A stretch of DNA of 64,000 nucleotides from Echinometra lucunter (taxonomy: Eukaryota > Echinodermata > Echinoidea > Camarodonta > Echinometridae): assembly GCA_029962745.1 (NCBI GenBank), contig CM057157.1:32283828-32347827 (forward strand). Direction: 5' to 3'. Shown here piece after piece: positions 1-14,009 of the stretch (the first letter of the stretch is position 1; the number at the start of each line of letters is the position of its first letter). The notes under the pieces were generated by a model. That model worked only from the letters and a program-made list of their open reading frames with translations. It was not told the origin of the DNA and did no database searches. The translations under genes were made by a program, and so were the position numbers.

Positions 1-541
1 TGCACTTTTGTTCAGAGCTTGGCCTTGAAAGAAAGCAATGAAAAATATAAATGACTTAAAAATTATGATACTTTACATCACTGCACAATTTTAGAAATAT
101 TCCATAACAAAACATAACATCATGTGCTCCACATTTTAATTACTTTGTAATGATAAAAGAAAACCAATAGGATAACACCCCCCAAAAACCTCTCGCGCTT
201 ACAGAGACTTTTACGCCATAGACATATAGACCATTAGGATACACAAGCACTGGTGAATCATCCCAAATCAATTTTGCTGAATTTTAGGGTTCTAATTTTA
301 TTATTCCTACAGTACTATGTCATAAAGTTTGCCCGCACCAAAGAACTGAAATACACTTATAAAGCTTAGCTTTTCATATGTAAGTATAATGATATTCATA
401 TTTGAATGTAGAATACTTCCATAATACACAAGGTAAGAAATGCATGAATACTAGAAAGGTTTGGTAAATGTGGGATTTTCTCATTGACAAATAGTGATAC
501 TGTAACCTGCCATTCATTTACCAATAATGAATGATACTAAC
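1..541. other. Intron sequence after exon 23, nothing recognised
   Basis: AT-rich non-coding sequence. No open frame flanked by splice sites, no RNA gene and no repeat recognised. The next coding exon of the RhoGAP gene must lie to the left. Confidence 0.6.
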
Positions 542-617
542 CTCTGTGAACATCAGCAGGTGAGTGAGCTTCATCTTTAGGGAAATCTTCCACTGGCGTC
601 TCTTGGGGTCCAAAGAT
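542..617 (-). CDS. ARHGAP45: RhoGAP gene exon 23: start of the C-terminal tail
   Basis: 76 nt, residues 941-965 plus one base, phase 0 in, 1 out. Acceptor TTAACAG, donor AGAG|GTTAGT. It opens IFGPQETPVEDFPKDE, equivalent to the KIFDGS or LVF segment that follows the RhoGAP domain. The coding sequence continues beyond the left edge of the window. No further exon was recognised in 1-541. Confidence 0.9.
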
Positions 618-3600
618 CTGTTAAATGATATCAATAAATTACTATCATAATTATACATAATTCCTCAGCTTTAGAACTGGTACAAGACTTAAAAACTTTA
701 CAAACATCTTAGTACCATAACAAAGGTTAAGAACTGGAACTGGACTGCAATGGATGTTTGCTTGCTACCAAAAGAATCAGCCACAAGGTGGATTATTGCA
801 GCAATGAAGAATATTCTTTCTGTAGTTTCTGCACTCTACAAATATTCCATAATCATTTTCATGAAATGATGAAAAACTCCCATCAATTCCATAGGAAGAG
901 AAACAATATTGTAAACACTTTTACTGCCATGCTGAAACTTTTACCAAAAGAAAAAAAAAGTGTATGTGAATTAACTTTACAATATAGAGTGCAATATCTA
1001 CAGATAAGACAAACTGAAGGCCCACACCCCAAATTCAATTTACATTTTATCCTACATGTATCTGATCATACATCTATACAGCATGCATGCTAAATTGATT
1101 TACATTGTACATCTTGCTTTCTATGCAATAGAAGTTCCATGAATAATAATTCATTGAAGACTTGAAACCAACTTTGTTTATAACCATATCATTCGCTGAT
1201 TAGAAAAAAAACAAACCCTACTTCAAATTAAAATGGCATGTTACAGAACGTATCCTTGTTTGTAACTCTACAAACCTCTGGATTTAATGCCATGAGCTCT
1301 ATCGCCCTCGTGTGGTGGTTCATGTCTATGAGAGCATCCAGTGATGATGCATTAGCATCTCTGTAAAGTGGAATAAATAATAAAACAGATTGTTATACAA
1401 TACATATCTTCTTACTTCTTAAATTCACAAATCTCATTTTGTTACATCCATGGACATGTCAATCACATTTTCTGTTTATTATGTTTTTTGTTTTGTTTTG
1501 TATTTGTATTATGTGCAGGGCCTTCTTGGAAAACAGTGTTGTAACCACTGAAGAAGCCACCCTGGTTAATGTTTTCTTGTTGTACCTTGAATGGATCTTC
1601 ACTGTGTCTGCTTATGTGACGTTCTGACGTTGTTGTTTACATATGTGATCATATCATTATTAGGGTGTATCATGGATGGATGAAAGAGCAATATTTGAGG
1701 ATGACAAAGTTACTGGGTGACAGTATTTTGACATACCTTAATTTGAGAAGAGTTGGTCCAAAGACAATACCCAGGTTACTACCTGACATATGGTTCAATG
1801 GTTCATCTGCCACCCTGAATATATATATATAGACCAGAAGAAAATGTAATTATTTTAGATTACATCTTGTACTGAAAGTGGAATATAAATCATTTATCTA
1901 GGCTCCAGAACCTTATGCTGAGGTCAGATTCCAGAGAAAACAATGTACCAATAATGATGATGATGAAAGTATTCACCAATGAACAATAAAATCACAGGGC
2001 TTTTATCAATCAAGCGTGACAAACATTGTCCTCCTGATTTCATCTGAATGATGTCATATCAAAGAAGCACAATGAATAGATTTCATCAGTGAGGTCTGCA
2101 TTGGAATAATAGGTGGCTGAGGGAATCCATACATGTAGATATGATAAACTTGGAGAGGACCGCTGTAGGATCTGTAGGATACACTGATCAGGTATGAATT
2201 ACCACAACGATTCCCTTTACATTTTCCACATAAAAAGAGCCTCACCAAATTGGCAATGATTTATTGGTATAGTTAGCATTATCATTATTGGTGAAATCTG
2301 ACCATGCCCTTATAGTGCAGCCCACAGGCCACATCTAGCACACCACAGGATGTGGCCTACCAAAAATATCAAGCAAGAATGGAGCAAAAAATTCATTTTC
2401 ATTCCCTTCAATAAAACACCCAGTGAGAGTGATAAGAATACAAATTTCTTTTTGCTGGCTTGAATCTAAGTTACCAAATCTTTTGAATCAGACTTCCAGT
2501 ACAACTGTATGAATTCCTGACTTCTTCATGTACCCCCTCTTCCTTCATAAGCATCAGGTGGCATAAGAATAAATCAAATATGGTACATCAGATATTTAGT
2601 TCTAATGCACCCCTTTTTTCTGAAAAGTATTACCAGGCTCTGTAAAGTAACATTATCAAATACCATCTATAAATCTTATTTCTTCAGATCAGTTTTCTAA
2701 GCCAAATGACTATTCTGTGCTTAGTAACTGGTATGAGATTTTGCTTTCATCCATTGATTTCCTCCAAAAATAAATAAATCTCCTTAATCAATATGCCAAT
2801 GGACTATTATAGTAACAATAAAAGAGGACAATGACCATATCCACACACATTTTTCATTTTTGGATGACAAGTCAGGACAGGAAAACATTTAACAGAATCA
2901 CCCCAAATGCAAAGACAACTAACCTTTTTAAGTGATACATGAGAACTTTGGCTGTCTTGAAGTGGAGTTGTGGAAGTTTGTTGACGACTTGTTTGAATCT
3001 GGCAATGATCTCAGTATTATCATAGTCTACACCTTCTTTTTGAGGAAACTCTTTAGCAGCTGCTATGAACTCAGAATAGAGATTGAACGTCAGCAATGGT
3101 TCTGGGAGCTGGGTATAAGAAAGAAAGAAATAAACACTCAAATACAGTATCTGGCAATAATTCCTATGCCATTTGCATATTTACAAACTTGTTCAGCAAA
3201 AGTCAAATCTGTCATGATCAAATCTGCCGCATGTAGGTACATGCGTCTATTTAGTTTAAACAAATGACATATTCCTGATTCAAGTTTCTTCTCTGATGAT
3301 AAGATGAGTTGATGTAAGGTAACTAACCTGTCTCAGGTAAAGCTTGATGTAAGGTAACTAACCTGTCTCAGGTAAAGCTTGATGTAAGGTAACTAACCTG
3401 TCTCAGGTAAAGCTTGATGTAAGGTAACTAACCTGTCTCAGGTAAAGCTTGATGTAAGGTAACTAACCTGTCTCAGGTAAAGCTTGATGTAAGGTAACTA
3501 ACCTGTCTCAGGTAAAGCTTGATGTAAGGTAACTAACCTGTCTCAGTTAAAGCTTGTTGTAAGGTAACTAACCTGTCTCAGGTAAAGCTTGAGGGTACTG

Positions 3601-6600
3601 GTAATGAGATGTGGAGGACTCTCAGAAAGGTCAACAAGGTCAGCACCATTCTCAAAGGTTTGACAAAGCTTCTCAACTTTGACCTTCAATCCTGCAACCC
3701 TGTAGATACCCTGCAAAGATTAAAGAAAACTTTGATGCAACCACTGAATGTACAATGATAGAGTGTTAAAGACACATTCACATATGCAACTGAAAACCGC
3801 TTTTAAAAAGCACATAAACAGCTAACAAGATAAATATTTGTTATATAATCAATCATACAAAATATAAGCTGTACTCACACCAATACAATAAAAAAAAATG
3901 CTGAAAAGAATGTTTTTGTTGTTATAAATGTATGATATCAATATGAACACAATCATATATACAGATTTTTATTATCATGAACAGAAAGTGAAATAGTCTG
4001 AAGAAGAAGAACAACGTATTTGGAAAAGAAATGTTTTTTTGTAAATACTGTGGATATTTACTTGTCACAAAAAAAGACTGTATTAGCACATCATGCGTGA
4101 ACACAAACAAGTAAAATTTCTTCTGAAACCAATGACCTTTTCTAACATTACCAGAGTGGTTTCATGATCCAGACTTGCTGTGGTGATAATTTGAATAGTG
4201 GAATACAACTCACCTAGTGCAAACAGACTCTAATCAGAGAAATTGGAGATATTCTATATCTGTTGTAACAACCTCTACCAACAACAATCCATTTACTACA
4301 CTTAATGAAATTCCTAGCTTCAAGCCTGGCCATAACACTATAATTATCTCTAAAATTCACCCAAACCAAACCTACAACCAACCCTCAATGCTAACCCTTA
4401 ATGCTACATCAATGATGAAAAGGTGAGAGCAGATTCCTTGCAGCAGTGTGGAGTCACTCATATATCAAATGTAAAGAGAACTATACCTTGACTTGTAATG
4501 CCTTCTTGTCAATCTCTGAGATGCACTTAGACACAATGAAGGGTACATCCCTGCCTGTCGCCCTCAAGTGTTCCGATAGATTCACTCCAAAGACGTTCAT
4601 CTTGCCCATGAGTCGCTTGCCACCACAGTTGATAGCCAGAGATTCCAGACATTTCTTATGGCAGGCCAGTCCACATCTCTCACATTCAGCTCCGTTGAAG
4701 TAGACATAGCTCTCACACTCTCGACACTTGGATGGTGTGCGTAGCTTTCTAATCAGATGTGTCATGGCTGCCTTAGACAGGGACAGATTCTTGAATGCAT
4801 TGGGAATGGCCTCTATCAATCCTATAAAGAAATTTGACAATAGGTAATTACAACAGAAATGATATTAGAAATAACACGAGAACTGACATACTTTAATTGT
4901 CAAAGGTACACGGATAGAGTCAGGCTTTCAATAGGCCTTTAGGTTTGATTTTAATAGGGTTAGGGTTTGGCATAGCATTTGATCCAAGGTTCAAGTTTAG
5001 TACTGTTTTAACGGTGTACAAAATTAACACAGAGCAATTATTACGTTATAAAAATCTATTCATGATATCATAAAACAAGGCATTAACACAGAGCAATTAT
5101 TACGTTATAAAAATCTATTCATGATATCATAAAACAAGGCATTAACACAGAGCAATTATTACATTATAAAAATCTATTCATGATATCATAAAACAAGGCA
5201 TTAACACAGAGCAATTATTACGTTATAAAAATCTATTCATGATATCATAAAACAAGGCATTAACACAGAGCAATTATTACGTTATAAAAATCTATTCATG
5301 ATATCATAAAACAAGGCATTAACACAGAGCAATTATTACGTTATAAAAATCTATTCATGATATCATAAAACAAGGCATTAACACAGAGCAATTATTACGT
5401 TATAAAAATCTATTCATGATATCATAAAACAAGGCATTAACACAGAGCAATTATTACGTTATAAAAATCTATTCATGATATCATAAAACAAGGCATTAAC
5501 ACAGAGCAATTATTACGTTATAAAAATCTATTCATGATATCATAAAACAAGGCATTAACACAGAGCAATTATTACGTTATAAAAATCTATTCATGATATC
5601 ATAAAACAAGGCATTAACACAGAGCAATTATTACGTTATAAAAATCTATTCATGATATCATAAAACAAGGCATTAACACAGAGCAATTATTACGTTATAA
5701 AAATCTATTCATGATATCATAAAACAAGGCATTAGCGATATTGTATCTAGCCCACTTGTGAAAATAAGTAGAAATATCGCCATCTCCGTTGCCATGCAAC
5801 AGAATTGTATCCAAAGCTCAATGGCAGCATTACATGCGGGTCTCCCAAGTTCATCTGCAACCCAAGTTTAGTTGAAAAGTGAGTGACGGTTGCAAACTTA
5901 TCTGTCATAAGAGAGTCTTGCAGGTAAACTTTAATGTTTGACCCGAAATGACCTTTGACTTCACCATGTGACCTCTAAAGGCACCACAACATGAATATAC
6001 CCCAAGTGCATCACCCAAGTTTGTTTGCCATTGCAGCAAAATGTGCAGAGTTATGTGTCATAAGAGTCTTGCAGGTAAACTTTAACATATGACCTCGAAT
6101 GACCTTTGACCTTATCACGTGATCTCCACGACACCATGATATGCAGATCCCCTAAGTACATCTACAACCCAAGTTTGGTTGGAAAGTGAGAGACAGTTGC
6201 AAAGTTATCTGTCATAAGAGAGTCTTGCAGGTAAACTTTCAAATTTGACCAGAAATGACCTTTGACCTTACCATGTGACCTCCAAAGACATCATAACATA
6301 AATGTACCCAAAGCGCATCTATCACCCAAGTTTGGTTGCCACTGCAGCAACAGTTGCCAAGTTATGCGTCATAAGAGAGTCTTGCAGGTAAAATTTAACG
6401 TTTGACCTGAAATGACCTTACCATGTGACCTCTGAAGGCGTCGTAACATGAATGTACCCCAAGTGCATCTATCACCCAAGTTTGTTTGCCATTGCAGCAA
6501 CATGTGCAGAGTTATGTGTCATAAGAGTCTTGCAGGTAAACTTTAACATATGACCTCAAATGACCTTTGACCTTATCACATGATCTCCATGACACCGTAA

Positions 6601-9600
6601 CATGCAGATCCCCTTAGTACATCTGCAACCCCAGTTTGGTTGGAAAGTGAGAGACAGTTGCAAAGTTATCTGTCATAAGAGAGTCTTGCAGGTAAACTTT
6701 CACATTTAACCTGAAATGACCTTTGAACTTACCATGTGACCTCCAAAGACATCATAACATAAATGTACCCCAAGCGCATCTATCACCCAAGTTTGGTTGC
6801 CATTGCAGCAACAGTTGCCAAGTTATGCGTCATAAGAGAGTCTTACAGGTAAACTTAACATTTGTGACGGACGGACGACGGACGGACAACGGACGGACGC
6901 CATTTGGATCCCTTAGTCTCGCCTTCACCTCCGGTGGGCGAGACAAAAAGGAGGGTAACAACAGACTGTCAAATAAATGAGCACACAGGTAAATTTGAAA
7001 TATTTCACTTGAAATGAAAAAAAAAGAGGAAAATTATTTATTCCTTCAAGTTATACCCACTCATACTAAATGAAAGAAATCCATCCTAGTACTCAAACAA
7101 GAATCTTCCATAACAGATAGATTATGTTTGAAGGTTTGCATGGTGGTACGGATAATCGCAGAAGGGTTTATGGTTCACCATGTTGTAAATCCTGAAAGGA
7201 CTATAGGTAAAGTGGAAAGAGATGGAGGTGAAAATGAGAGGCGAGAAAGCGGGAGAGATAGAGGGTAGAGTATCTTTCTCTCATTCTTCTCTTCTCGTCT
7301 TCTCTCCTCCTCCGCCAAACTCAAGTCTTCTCACCTCTCCGCCGAACTCAAGCCAAGTCTCCTCATCTCTTCGCCTACCTCAAGCCTTCACACCTCCTCT
7401 GGTTTACAGTCCTTTTCAGGACTTCACTCAGTTTCAAGAAAGATACTCTACCCTCTATCTCTCCCGCTTTCTCGCCTCTCATGTTCACCTCCATCTCTTT
7501 CCACTTTACCTATAGTCCTTTCAGGACATACCACATGGTGAACCGTAAACCCTTCTACGATTAACAGATAGATTGTAAAAATTCAAACACAGGCATTCAA
7601 CCTGATCAAAGATACTACACAGATTCAAACAATACTAGATATCCCAGCATGTTGAATGTCCCACCTTATGTGACATTGACTTACTATTTGTTCCACTACT
7701 GACAGTGACAGCTGGTGTATCTTCTCCTAATTCATCACCAGATGACAGCGCACCTCCTGTATCCCTGGTGATAACCCTAGGTCCATTTCGTGGACTAGCT
7801 GATGGTGAACCTGACTTGGTAGAACTACCACTGATACTCTCTGAATCACTCACAACATGGGGCTGCCATGCCTGCATTCTATGACCTTTATCTGAAATAT
7901 TAACATGTTATATCAAATGATTTAAGGGCATGAAATGGTGACATTAGCATTACTTAAAGGCAAACCAAAACTTAAATCTGCACCAACTGTAGAGGTAATG
8001 TCTCTCCAACATAGGACTGTGCAATGCAGGACTGTGCAACATAGGACTGTATAACAAGAGTTTTGATGAAAAAAAGTCACCAGAGCAGTCATACTGTAAG
8101 GGCTTCATAACATTATCCATCAAAATCAAAATAAATGAAGTCATTCATTCCAATACTGCAGAATATTATCATCAGACTTTATAAAACATGTCTACGATGG
8201 AGATACAGTCTTTTATGACCACTTATTTAACCAATGTTGATTTAAATCACAATAAAACTTTATGGTTGATTAATAATGTATAGTTCTGATAAATGAATTT
8301 AAAGGTTGAAAAATAATGGGTATGGGTTGTGTTTTTAGTAATCAAAATAGCATTTGATAGATCTCAAATAATATCAAAGCAATTCTGTAACTGACTATGC
8401 TACCCTGTGTAAATAAAATTAACGTTACCATTTCATATTTTGACACACTAGATCATTCAGCATATATCTGTCGTCGTTGAAATGTAATACTATCAAACTA
8501 TTGTAACATTAGTCTTCTTCATGCTTCCATTCCTTTCCAGTCCAACAGTGTCATAGGTAAATATAGATGTTGAATGATAGAGCACTATTTAATGACTACT
8601 GCAATATATTTGCCATTTGACAAGCATTCATGTAATACAGTATAATATCTCTAAATGTATAATATCTCTGAATGTATATTGTCCACTGGCTAGGTGGAGA
8701 GCCTAACATGAATGAATGTGAATAAATTAAAGGATGACTTACCACCAGTTCTTCTTGATCCTGAGTCTGCTCTGCCACGAAGAAATATCTTGTCATCTTC
8801 AAAGCTATCATATGACTGAGAGCTGGTCTTCCTCTCACGTTGCAATGACGATCTGAAAAAAAAGACGATATGAGAAATAACAAATATTTAAAACCTAAAT
8901 GGCTTCTTGATTTGTGTTTTTCTTCATAAGTATAAATCTATGAAAATGTCTTTCTCGGAAGTGTTTTTTTTTTTTTTACCCAGTGGCTTATCTGCACATA
9001 TCCTACTCTTTGTATTTCATGTTTTCTAAATCCTTCACTTCTCTTTCTCTCTTCAATAATCTCACAACGTCTTCCTTCGTTCGTTCGTTCGTTCGTTCGT
9101 ACGTTCGTTCGCTCGTTCGTTTGTTCATTCGTTCGTTCATTCATTCGTTCATTCTATTTTTGTTATTTTTCTTTCTCTTGCTTCCATTTTTCTCTGTTCC
9201 TAGTTTCCAACTCCTTGTGAGCATCTCTGTATCTCAGCCTACCTCTCTCTACCTGTATTATAACTTACACTTTGTTGTAAGATTCAAAGTCCAGTGGTTG
9301 TCTATTCTGTATAATAACTTACGCATTGTTGTAAGGTTCAAAGACCAGTGGTTGTCTATTCAGTATAATAGCTTATGCATTGTTGTAAGGTTCAAAGACC
9401 AGTGGTTGTCTATTCTGTATAATAACTTACGCATTGTTGTAAGGTTCAAAGACCAGTGGTTCTCTATTAATAACTTACGCATTGTTGTAAGGTTCAAAGA
9501 CCAGTGGTTCTCTATTAATAACTTACGCATTGTTGTAAGGTTCAAAGACCAGTGGTTCTCTATTAATAACTTACGCATTGTTGTAAGGTTCAAAGACCAG

Positions 9601-12600
9601 TGGTTCTCTATTAATAACTTACGCATTGTTGTAAGGTTCAAAGACCAGTGGTTCTCTATTAATAACTTACGCATTGTTGTAAGGTTCAAAGACCAGTGGT
9701 TCTCTATTAATAACTTACGCATTGTTGTAAGGTTCAAAGACCAGTAGTTCTCTATTAATAACTTACGCATTGTTGTAAGGTTCAAAGACCAGTAGTTCTC
9801 TATTAATAACTTACGCATTGTTGTAAGGTTCAAAGACCAGTGGTTCTCTATTAATAACTTACGCATTGTTGTAAGGTTCAAAGACCAGTGGTTCTCTATT
9901 AATAACTTACGCATTGTTGTAAGGTTCAAAGACCAGTGGTTCTCTATTAATAACTTACGCATTGTTGTAAGGTTCAAAGACCAGTGGTTCTCTATTAATA
10001 ACTTACGCATTGTTGTAAGGTTCAAAGACCAGTGGTTCTCTATTAATAACTTACGCATTGTTGTAAGGTTCAAAGACCAGTGGTTCTCTATTAATAACTT
10101 ACGCATTGTTGTAAGGTTCAAAGACCAGTGGTTCTCTATTAATAACTTACGCATTGTTGTAAGGTTCAAAGACCAGTGGTTCTCTATTAATAACTTACGC
10201 ATTGTTGTAAGGTTCAAAGACCAGTGGTTCTCTATTAATAACTTACGCATTGTTGTAAGGTTCAAAGACCAGTGGTTCTCTATTAATAACTTACGCATTG
10301 TTGTAAGGTTCAAAGACCAGTAGTTCTCTATTAATAACTTACGCATTGTTGTAAGGTTCAAAGACCAGTAGTTCTCTATTAATAACTTACGCATTGTTGT
10401 AAGGTTCAAAGACCAGTGGTTCTCTATTAATAACTTACGCATTGTTGTAAGGTTCAAAGACCAGTGGTTCTCTATTAATAACTTACGCATTGTTGTAAGG
10501 TTCAAAGACCAGTGGTTCTCTATTAATAACTTACGCATTGTTGTAAGGTTCAAAGACCAGTAGTTCTCTATTAATAACTTACGCATTGTTGTAAGGTTCA
10601 AAGACCAGTGGTTCTCTATTAATAACTTACGCATTGTTGTAAGGTTCAAAGACCAGTGGTTCTCTATTAATAACTTACGCATTGTTGTAAGGTTCAAAGA
10701 CCAGTAGTTCTCTATTAATAACTTACGCATTGTTGTAAGGTTCAAAGACCAGTGGTTCTGTATCCTGCAACGCATGTCCAGACATAAACCTCTTGTGATG
10801 TTTCACATAATGGCTGAATTGAAGCCCAGGTTCATAGGATCTGATCTGCTCACACAATGTTTGAAACTGAATATGAAGAAAGGAATTGAATAAAATGAAA
10901 TGTAATGAGGTTAAATGCTAAAACAAGCACAGCTAGTGTAATTCAAACTCATATTTCAAATTCTTATTTCAAAACTGTAAGCCATTAGGCGTCTTATCTT
11001 TATGTCGTTGGGTGAAAGAATGCGTCCAGAACGCAAAATACAAACTTATTGAAAATCAAATTTTTCAAACAATGACTGATGATTTCACGGGTAGCATGTA
11101 GACCTTGAAAATTGATATACGATCTTCTTGTGGCATGATCTTTGCTAAAATTTTATTCCAACATGTCAAAATAGACTTTTTGATTTTTGCATTTATGTAT
11201 TTTGTGTTCCAGACGCGTTCTTTCGCACAAAGACATTAAGATAAAGTGCCTTACATACATGTAATTCCAACCAAAATGTCCATACTGGAATGATAAAAAA
11301 ACTACAATCTGGGAAAAAAACTGATTTGAGCTTTAATGAAGATACCATGTATTTCAAAGTACACAGCAGTTACGAACATCGATACTTTAGAATGAAACTC
11401 TAAAACACCAGTTTTGAAAGGGAAATGTCATCACAATCCTGGCAGAGTAGAAAAGATAAATATAGCAATTTCCAGTTTAATTTCAACAAGGGGTTCTCAA
11501 ACAAAACAGATTAGCACCAAGCAAGCTGATGATAGATGAGTGTGAATCTGATTTCAAGTGTACTGATCATGAAGGTATCAGTGTGAAATCTGATTTCAAG
11601 TGTACTGATCATGAAGGTATCAGTGTGAATCTGATTTCAAGTGTACTGATCATGAAGGTATCAGTGTGAATCTGATTTCAAGTGTACTGATCATGAAAGT
11701 ACACGTATCAGTGTGAATCTGATTTCAAGTGTATTGATCATGAAGGTATCAGTGTGAATCTGATTTCAAGTGTACTGATCATGAAGGTATCAGTGTGAAA
11801 TCTGATTTCAAGTGTACTGATCATGAAGGTATCAGTGTGAATCTGATTTCAAGTGTACTGATCATGAAGGTATCAGTGTGAATCTGATTTCAAGTGTACT
11901 GATCATGAAGGTACACGTATCAGTGTGAATCTGATTTCAAGTGTATTGATCATGAAGGTATCAGTGTGAATCTGATTTCAAGTGTACTGATCATGAAGGT
12001 ATCAGTGTGAATCTGATTTCAAGTGTATTGATCATGAAGGTATCAGTGTGAATCTGATTTCAAGTGTACTGATCATGAAGGTATCAGTGTGAAATCTGAT
12101 TTCAAGTGTATTGATCATGAAGGTATCAGTGTGAATGTGATTTCAAGTGTACTGATCATGAAGGTATCAGTGTGAATCTGATTTCAAGTGTACTGATCAT
12201 GAAGGTATTTCATTCTGTATGTTATATCACTGTATGAGCTTCAAATATCACCTAGAACTATGAAAGGATGCTGCTAGTTCAAGTATACTCTCAAATAACA
12301 TCAAAGAAACTAGTGAGTAGACTAGTTGATGTATGTGTATGCATAAAAATCAGGGCAATTACAAAATTAAACATCCATTCAATTCCATGTGCTGTGGTCT
12401 CATGTTAGCCTTTATGCTCTTAGAATGCTTGGTAAAGATTTGGGGGCTTCTTACATATGTACTAGCTGTACAGTTTTTTTTTTTAAATTAAAAAGTACAA
12501 TTTAAATCAAAAACCTTTTGAGGAAACATGATGCAAACATTATGTAATCTTCTTTTCAAAATTTTGTACCTGTATTGGAGCTGGTGCAGACAACGTGTGC

Positions 12601-13971
12601 TGCATCTGGAAGTAGCTGTGTGTCACCTGAGGATAAGAAGGAAAAAAAAAAGATATTTCATTTCGCAAGTGATTTAAGTTTTCCAGTCATCATTTTATTT
12701 CCTTCTTAACCCATTCGTGACAGAGGTCCACATTTTGTGGTTTGGCCTAATATCTTTTGATGCAAAGCCCTAAAAATCATACCAAATACATGAGCAGAAA
12801 GAGCAAAAAATTCTACACAAACTGTGCCCATTTTGGTTGTGTCAATATTTGTTGATTGATGCTGAAAATTTTTTGAAGGAAAATAAGCATTAAAATCCTT
12901 AAATTGGCAATGTGATAGAAAGTTTAAAATCACTGTTTTGCCTTGCAAATTGGCAACTCTTTGACTTATCGTAATTTCTGTCAATTTATATTCATTTCAG
13001 ATACATGACGTTTTATAAGAAAAATGTAGCAATAAAATAAAAATGTTGGTGTTGCCAATTTGAAGAATAAAAGCTGATCAAATTAGGCTTTAAATAATTC
13101 CTGTCACGAATGGGTTAATATCTTCATATAATCATCTTTCTCTTCTTTATATATGATTTTGCAATCACAAAAATTAGGATCATTTCATGATGATGGACAA
13201 ATGGTAAGCAATGACTACCCAGACACAAAAAGCAGTTGAATTTCATATCCATCTCATATACAATTTAATTTTGTTTTTGAGGATTTTCATCAATTGATAT
13301 TCATTAGGATCAATCCAAACTCCTAAGAAGACAGGGATGTCATCCTACATAAATTTATTCATGTTGAATATGATACTCTGCCCACAGAATATAGCACACC
13401 AAATACTATGGTTGGTGAACAAACTATGTAAAAAATAAAATGAAACTCCAATAGGTTAAAAATGGAAGAACAACCAAATCTCCTTACAAAACAGTAAAAT
13501 CAATCATTTGAGTGTGAAATCACAATACTGCAAGACTAATGTATGTGATTTTTACTCATATCATGCGTATCACTGCACATCTGCAGTATTGTACTATGAT
13601 GAGGTAGGATGGGTTCTACATTATCAATTATGAAGTGCTATATATACATGTACCTCTTCCATTCTTATCAAGTACATCTTGAAATTGTTTCATCAAAAAC
13701 GTAATAAGATGGTGATGATTAGAATAATTAGACTTACTGCTTTCATGGTCTGGTCACACATGAAGATGAGTTCTCTGAGTTGTACTAACAATTTTTGCTG
13801 CAAGAGAAACGAGATGTAAACTGAATTGGTTTAATATAAATCATATCTCCCACACAGATTGTACAATGAGAAAAGAAGAAAAGACAGAGAAGGGATAGAC
13901 AAGAATAAATAAGGACTGAGAAAATAGCACCTCAGAAATACAAACTAAGAAATATGGGGACAGAGAAAGAC

Positions 13972-14009
<38 letters not shown>

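Noticed and set aside
7635..7684. Extension of exon 17 beyond AATA|GTAAGT
   Set aside because: The frame is open to 7635, but the phase of exon 18 and family alignment fit only the GTAAGT donor.
9360..10775. A 471-residue open frame of 16-residue repeats on the minus strand, and a matching open frame on the plus strand
   Set aside because: The 48-bp unit is a multiple of three, so frames stay open by construction. The frame differs from that of exon 15 and has no family match.
3311..12208. CRISPR-like regularity of the repeat arrays
   Set aside because: Units are contiguous with no unique spacers, and the DNA is animal nuclear with introns.
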